A stretch of DNA of 10,789 nt from Thermoanaerobaculales bacterium (GTDB lineage: Bacteria > Acidobacteriota > Thermoanaerobaculia > Thermoanaerobaculales > Sulfomarinibacteraceae), in NCBI GenBank assembly GCA_025456385.1, contig JALOKS010000061.1:1-10789 (forward strand), given 5' to 3'. Below, piece by piece: positions 7,650-10,789 of the stretch (position 1 is the stretch's first letter; each line of letters begins with the position of its first letter). The translations under genes and the position numbers were made by a program. The notes beneath the pieces were generated by a model. The model worked only from the letters and a program-made list of their open reading frames with translations, ran no database searches and was not told the DNA's origin.

Positions 7650-8246
7650 TCAGCTCCCCACGGGCGCTGGCGCTGCGGCCTTCGCGCCCCCGGCGTAGCT
7701 CTCGTCGAAGGCGGCGACGCCGGCGTCGAAGGCCTTCAGGTTGAGCTCCTCGGTGCCCTTCGGCACCGACTCCCTCACCGCCTCGCGCATCCTCTCGACC
7801 GGCACGATCCGGGTCACGGCGGCGAAGAAGCCGAGCATGACGATGTTCTGGACGATGGGGCGGCCGAGCTCCTCGGCGATCCGGGTCGAGGACACCCCGA
7901 AGGCCTGCTGGCCGGGCTTCGGCTGCACCTTCACGAGGTCCCTCTCGTAGACCAGGGTGCCGTCGTCCTTGAGCTCGTTGCCGAACTTCTCCCAGCCCTC
8001 GGACGACATCACGACGAAGACGTCCGGGCGACCGATGTAGGGGTAGAGGACCTCGGTGTCGGAGACCGCGAGGGTGGTCGAGCAGGCCGAGCCGCGGGCC
8101 TCGGGGCCGAAGCTCTGGATCATGGTCGCGTGCATGCCGGCGTTGACCGCGCAGGCGCGGCCGATGATGTGGCCCGAGAGCACCACGCCCTGGCCGCCGA
8201 AGCCGGTGATGCGGATCTCGGTGCGCGTGGGTCGCTTCTCAGTCAT
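7650..8246 (-). CDS. korC: 2-oxoacid:ferredoxin oxidoreductase gamma subunit
   Basis: The 198-residue protein is the gamma (domain III) subunit of a 2-oxoacid:ferredoxin oxidoreductase. It shows the family's opening IRITGFGGQGVVLSGHI (GFGGQG at 15-20) and SFGPEARGSACSTTLAVSD (45-63), both strongly conserved, and has the usual length. A short Ala/Pro-rich tail (about 185-196) is outside the conserved fold. Its ATG overlaps the korB end by 8 nt and follows a G-rich GGAGG site inside korB, indicating translational coupling. With KorA and KorB it forms the catalytic unit. Confidence 0.93.
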   Translation of the reverse strand: MTEKRPTRTEIRITGFGGQGVVLSGHIIGRACAVNAGMHATMIQSFGPEARGSACSTTLAVSDTEVLYPYIGRPDVFVVMSSEGWEKFGNELKDDGTLVYERDLVKVQPKPGQQAFGVSSTRIAEELGRPIVQNIVMLGFFAAVTRIVPVERMREAVRESVPKGTEELNLKAFDAGVAAFDESYAGGAKAAAPAPVGS

Positions 8247-9132
8247 GGAGCCACCCCCCCTCCGGCTTCATGGGCACGTAGCGGTCGCCGAGCACCTGGC
8301 TGTAGTGCGCGTGCATCATGTCGAGGAAGGTCGGCCGCTCCTGGTCGATGAAGTTGCCGCAGATGAAGCGCTCCTGGAAGCCGATGTCGACCTCGCGGGT
8401 GTCGGCGCCGTGCTTGATCTCCGAGTTGTCGTGGTAGAACTTCATCAGCGCGAGCCCGCTGCCCAGCCGGTTGAGCCGGGCGTACAGCGTCGAGCAGGGC
8501 GCGATCACCTCGATGAAGCGGAAGCCCTTGCGCCCGAGCGCGGTGCGGATGCAGGCGGTCAGGCGGCGGATGTGGAGGCAGGTCCAGCGGGACACGAAGG
8601 TCGCACCGCAGCTCGCGGCGAGGTGCGGCAGGTTGAAGGGGCGCTCGAAGTTGCCGAAGGGCATGGTCGAGGAGCGCGCGGTCTCCGGCGTGGTCGGCGC
8701 GTTCTGGCCGCCGGTCATGCCGTAGATGAAGTTGTTGACCAGGATCACCAGCAGGTCCATGTTGCGGCGCGCCGCATGGATGAAGTGGTTGCCGCCGATG
8801 CCCGACAGGTCGCCGTCGCCGGAGAAGACCACGACCTCGAGCTCGGGCCGGCCCAGCTTGAGGCCGGTGGCGAAGGGGATGGCTCGGCCGTGGGTGGCGT
8901 GGAAGGCGTCGAGGTTCATGTAGCCGGCGACGCGGCCGGTGCAGCCGATGCCGGACACGATCGCCGTCTTGTCGAGGTCGACGCCGGCCTCGCCGAGCGC
9001 GGTCGCGAAGCACTTGACCACGGTGCCAATGCCGCAGGTCGGGCACCAGATGTGGGGCATCCGGTCCATGCGCAGGTAGGGCGCGATCGGGTGCTCCTCG
9101 GGGCGGACGGGGGTTTCGACCTCGGTGCTCAT
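8239..9132 (-). CDS. korB: 2-oxoacid:ferredoxin oxidoreductase beta subunit, thiamine diphosphate-binding
   Basis: A 297-residue TPP-binding subunit that decarboxylates the 2-oxoacid and holds the proximal [4Fe-4S] cluster. The TPP/Mg motif is GDGD (105-108) followed by NN (133-134) and IYGMTGGQ (136-143). The cluster cysteines are C30 and C33 (WCPTCGIG), C64 (GIGCTGR) and C213 (APCSTLY), with spacing that matches the four ligands of 2-oxoglutarate:ferredoxin oxidoreductase beta subunits. The frame is open well upstream, inside korA; the ATG at 9130-9132 is chosen because it overlaps the korA stop as ATGA and follows GGAGG by 7 nt. A basic/polar N-terminal leader of about 20 residues precedes the conserved fold. 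Substrate is most likely 2-oxoglutarate, with pyruvate or branched-chain oxoacids not excluded. Confidence 0.94.
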   Translation of the reverse strand: MSTEVETPVRPEEHPIAPYLRMDRMPHIWCPTCGIGTVVKCFATALGEAGVDLDKTAIVSGIGCTGRVAGYMNLDAFHATHGRAIPFATGLKLGRPELEVVVFSGDGDLSGIGGNHFIHAARRNMDLLVILVNNFIYGMTGGQNAPTTPETARSSTMPFGNFERPFNLPHLAASCGATFVSRWTCLHIRRLTACIRTALGRKGFRFIEVIAPCSTLYARLNRLGSGLALMKFYHDNSEIKHGADTREVDIGFQERFICGNFIDQERPTFLDMMHAHYSQVLGDRYVPMKPEGGWLHD

Positions 9133-10286
9133 CGCGCAGCCTCCACGATCGCCTGACAGATGGCACGCGGGTCGTGCACGCCGCCGCCGCCGTGCGGCAC
9201 CAGCACCGCCGGCGCCTTGCCCCCGGCGCAGCGCTCGACCTCGAGCACCATCTGGCCGTAGTTGATCTCCGGAACCACGAAGGCCTTGACCTTGCCCGCG
9301 AGCTCGCGGATCCGCCGCTCGGGGAAGGGCCACACGACCACGAGCCGCAGGAACCCGACCTTGACCCCCTGCGCGCGCGCGAGGTCGATACCGGCCCGGG
9401 TCACCCGCGCGGTGATGCCGTAGGCCACGACCACCACCTCGGCGCCGTCGACGTCCTCCTCCTCGTAGCGGACGATCTGGTCGGCGTTGAGCCGGATCTT
9501 GTCGATCAGGCGGCGGACGCTCACCTCCTGACACTCCACCGACATCACCGGGTAGCCGCGCTCGTCATGGGTCAACCCGGTGGTGTGGAAGCGGTAGCCG
9601 TCGCCGGCGCGCACCATCTCCGGCACCGGCCGGCCGTTGACCTCGTAGGGCTTGTACTCGCCGGGCGGCTTGGACGTGAGCTTCCGCGGCACGATCTCGA
9701 TCTGGTCGGCGGGCGGGATCACCACCTTCTCCGTCATGTGGCCGACGCACTCGTCCATCATGAACATCACCGGCACCCGCCAGGTTTCGGCGAGGTTGAA
9801 GGCCTCGATGGTGAGGTCGAAGGCCTCCTGCGGCGACTGCGGGCTGAGGGCGATCAGCTCGTAGTCACCGTGCGAGCCCCAGCGGGCCTGCATCATGTCG
9901 GCCTGGCCGACCATCGTCGGCAAACCGGTCGAGGGCCCGCCGCGCTGCACGTTCACGACCACGCACGGCGCCTCCATCATCGTCGCGAGCCCGATGTTCT
10001 CCATCATCAGCGAGAAGCCGGGGCCCGAGGTGACGGTCATGCACTTGGTGCCCGTCCACGCCGCACCGGCGACCGCGGCCATCGAGGCGAGCTCGTCCTC
10101 CATCTGGATGAAGGTGCCGCCCATCATCGGGAAGCGTCTCGAGATGCGCTCCACGACCTCGGTCGAGGGCGTGATCGGGTAGCCGGCGACGAAGCGGCAG
10201 CCCGCCGCCATCGCCCCCTCCCCGCACGCGTAGTCGCCGTCGAGGTAGTGGACGCCGGTCAGCACGCCAGCAGGATCGGCCTTCAA
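9129..10286 (-). CDS. korA: 2-oxoglutarate:ferredoxin oxidoreductase alpha subunit
   Basis: A 385-residue alpha subunit with the pyrimidine-binding domain (GYPITPSTEV 35-44; TSGPGFSLMMENIG 86-99) and the domain-II like C-terminal half (VVVAYGITARV about 285-295, PEINYGQM 339-346). The loop RGGPSTGLPT (115-124) is the KorA type, whereas valine/branched-chain enzymes usually have a different loop here, so 2-oxoglutarate is the favoured substrate. It catalyses CoA-dependent oxidative decarboxylation with ferredoxin as electron acceptor, reversible in the reductive TCA cycle. The start is an unusual TTG at 10284-10286, preferred because GGGAGG (10293-10298) lies 6 nt upstream and the TTG overlaps the korD stop as TTGA. 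A GTG seven codons later is the alternative. The usual alpha-subunit N-terminus is reached shortly after. Confidence 0.93.
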   Translation of the reverse strand: MKADPAGVLTGVHYLDGDYACGEGAMAAGCRFVAGYPITPSTEVVERISRRFPMMGGTFIQMEDELASMAAVAGAAWTGTKCMTVTSGPGFSLMMENIGLATMMEAPCVVVNVQRGGPSTGLPTMVGQADMMQARWGSHGDYELIALSPQSPQEAFDLTIEAFNLAETWRVPVMFMMDECVGHMTEKVVIPPADQIEIVPRKLTSKPPGEYKPYEVNGRPVPEMVRAGDGYRFHTTGLTHDERGYPVMSVECQEVSVRRLIDKIRLNADQIVRYEEEDVDGAEVVVVAYGITARVTRAGIDLARAQGVKVGFLRLVVVWPFPERRIRELAGKVKAFVVPEINYGQMVLEVERCAGGKAPAVLVPHGGGGVHDPRAICQAIVEAAR

Positions 10287-10474
10287 TTGAGACCTCCCTC
10301 AGCCGCCGCCTCCGCCGCGTCCGCGGGCACGCAGAAGATCGCGAAGTCGGGGCAGATCATCTCGCAGAGATTGCAGTTCACGCACTCGCCGTGCTTGAGG
10401 ACCTCCGGCGGGTGGTAGCCCTTGCGGTTGAAGCCCTCCGAGAGGGCGAGGACCTGCTTCGGGCAGTACTCCAC
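10283..10474 (-). CDS. korD: 2-oxoacid:ferredoxin oxidoreductase delta (ferredoxin) subunit, apparently 5'-truncated
   Basis: The 63 residues from a GTG at 10472-10474 are clearly the delta subunit: EYCPKQVLALSEGFNRKGYH followed by a complete second cluster C31/C34/C37/C41 (CVNCNLCEMICPDFAIF). It would carry electrons from the KorB cluster to ferredoxin or a partner. Complete family members have two ferredoxin motifs. Here the in-frame sequence GFCVEYCP keeps only the last two cysteines of the first motif; one is upstream of the GTG, and the positions of the first two are Gly and Asp. The frame stays open to 10630 but has no ATG, GTG or TTG upstream. A strong AGGAGG (10491-10496) precedes an ATG (10483-10485) that is one base out of frame. 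The start is therefore uncertain; insertion, indel or assembly error are all possible. The stop overlaps the korA TTG. Confidence 0.75.
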   Translation of the reverse strand: MEYCPKQVLALSEGFNRKGYHPPEVLKHGECVNCNLCEMICPDFAIFCVPADAAEAAAEGGLN

Positions 10475-10490
10475 GCAGAAGCCATCACGT

Positions 10491-10496
10491 CCTCCT
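10491..10496 (-). promoter_or_regulatory. Strong Shine-Dalgarno upstream of korD, facing an out-of-frame ATG
   Basis: AGGAGG on the minus strand is followed after 5 nt by an ATG (10483-10485) that reads a different frame from korD. The first in-frame korD start candidate, the GTG at 10472-10474, lies 16 nt from the site, which is longer than usual. Restoring one base between this ATG and the conserved GFCVEYCP codons would put the ATG in frame. Confidence 0.5.
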
Positions 10497-10506
10497 GCAT
10501 CAGTCG

Positions 10507-10537
10507 ATTTCGAATTTCGAATTTCGAATTTCGAATT
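10507..10537. repeat. Left arm of inverted heptamer array: four copies of ATTTCGA
   Basis: Four exact tandem copies of the 7-bp unit ATTTCGA followed by ATT. It is the perfect reverse complement of 10656-10686. The internal TTCGAA is itself palindromic, so each arm can also fold on itself. It lies about 30 bp upstream of the korD remnant. Translation artefacts of this repeat give FEFRISNFEFRI-type peptides, which are not genuine proteins. Confidence 0.9.
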
Positions 10538-10655
10538 GCCACCCCACCGCCCCCACGGACTCGCACGGAACCTGCGTGGCGAACTCTGAATCGAATCTCC
10601 GAAATCCGGTGGGGCGCTCAGTCCGTCTGATCACACTGCTATGAGCGAGACCCCA
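10538..10655. other. 118-bp spacer between the inverted heptamer arms
   Basis: No gene is supported. It holds two short inverted pairs: CCCCACCG (10542-10549) with CGGTGGGG (10607-10614), and ACGGACT (10555-10561) with AGTCCGT (10620-10626). They interleave rather than nest. The heptamer arms and this spacer together may form a small mobile or structured element of about 180 bp, but no target-site duplication was identified. Confidence 0.45.
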
Positions 10656-10688
10656 AATTCGAAATTCGAAATTCGAAATTCGAAATTC
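10655..10688. repeat. Right arm of inverted heptamer array: four copies of TCGAAAT
   Basis: AAAT followed by four exact tandem copies of TCGAAAT and a trailing TC. Positions 10656-10686 are the exact reverse complement of the left arm over 31 bp. It begins 5 bp downstream (in transcription) of the stop codon of the upstream gene, so it fills almost the whole intergenic gap together with the left arm. Confidence 0.9.
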
Positions 10689-10693
10689 TGGCA

Positions 10694-10789
10694 TCACGCC
10701 TCCGCCTCTCCGCGCCGCCGCGGCTTGAGCGCGCACTCGCCGTGCAGGCGCTCGAAGGCGCAGCCGGGCCGGTAGTAGCCGGCGCAGCG
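10694..10789 (-). CDS. C-terminal fragment of an unrecognised Cys-containing protein
   Basis: Only the last 31 codons and a TGA stop (10694-10696) are in the window. The frame is supported by almost exclusively G/C third positions. The peptide contains CAGYYRPGCAFERLHGEC, with cysteines spaced C-x7-C-x8-C, then a basic ALKPRRRGEAEA tail. The three cysteines suggest a metal or Fe-S site whose other ligands lie beyond the window, but I do not recognise the family. It is on the same strand as korD and may be the preceding operon gene. Confidence 0.6.
   Translation of the reverse strand, partial: RCAGYYRPGCAFERLHGECALKPRRRGEAEA

Noticed and set aside
5927..7744. A 605-codon plus-strand open frame opposite hdrA and korC
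   Set aside because: It is rich in Arg, Ala, Gly, His and Asp with no recognisable domain, and lies fully antisense to strongly conserved proteins. Long antisense frames are expected in very GC-rich coding DNA.
8239..9534. A longer korB reading frame starting inside korA (431 codons)
   Set aside because: The extra N-terminal 134 residues are an out-of-frame reading of korA with Arg/Gly-rich composition; the ATGA overlap and ribosome-binding site support the ATG at 9132.
10507..10688. Possible CRISPR array
   Set aside because: The repeat units are 7 bp with no spacers between them and the two blocks are in inverse orientation, which is not CRISPR organisation.
10500..10736. Small frames across the heptamer arrays encoding FEFRISNFEFRI-like peptides
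   Set aside because: The peptides are a direct translation of the 7-bp repeats and do not resemble a real protein.

Overview
The window comes from a very GC-rich bacterial chromosome. It is dominated by one long minus-strand operon for anaerobic, ferredoxin-based redox metabolism, carrying many [4Fe-4S] proteins. The gene content (2-oxoacid:ferredoxin oxidoreductase plus heterodisulfide-reductase-like and Flx proteins) suggests an anaerobe or facultative anaerobe. Strong G/C preference at codon third positions and the gene order would fit a high-GC lineage such as Acidobacteriota or a deltaproteobacterial group, but no taxonomic marker is present and this is only a guess.

Layout, read right to left as transcribed: (1) 10694-10789, the C-terminus of an unrecognised Cys-containing protein entering from beyond the window. 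(2) 10475-10693, a non-coding stretch with two perfectly inverted 31-bp arms made of a 7-bp tandem repeat. (3) korD (apparently 5'-truncated), korA, korB and korC, the four subunits of a 2-oxoglutarate/2-oxoacid:ferredoxin oxidoreductase. (4) hdrA, then a three-part fusion of an MvhD/FlxD domain, an FrhB-like segment and a FlxC-like dicluster ferredoxin, then flxB, flxA, and a fused HdrC-HdrB (HdrD-like) protein. From korD to the last gene every junction is an overlap or a gap of 28 nt or less, so one co-translated transcript is likely. (5) 883-1067, a short intergenic region with an 8-bp-periodic repeat over the end of the last operon gene, a GC hairpin and an AT-rich island. (6) 1-882, the N-terminal 294 residues of an AAA/DUF4143-type ATPase, also on the minus strand and leaving the window on the left.

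Likely joint function: KorABCD oxidises (or reductively makes) 2-oxoglutarate and exchanges electrons with ferredoxin. The HdrA flavin-bifurcation module, the FlxA NAD(P)H-dehydrogenase module, the FlxB/C/D electron-relay proteins and the HdrBC catalytic unit together look like a soluble FlxABCD-HdrABC complex. Such complexes are proposed to couple NAD(P)H, ferredoxin and a disulfide or other acceptor. Placing both modules in one operon suggests that ferredoxin from 2-oxoacid oxidation is handed directly to the Hdr/Flx complex. That link is an inference from operon structure. There are no tRNA, rRNA, CRISPR or transposase genes in the window.
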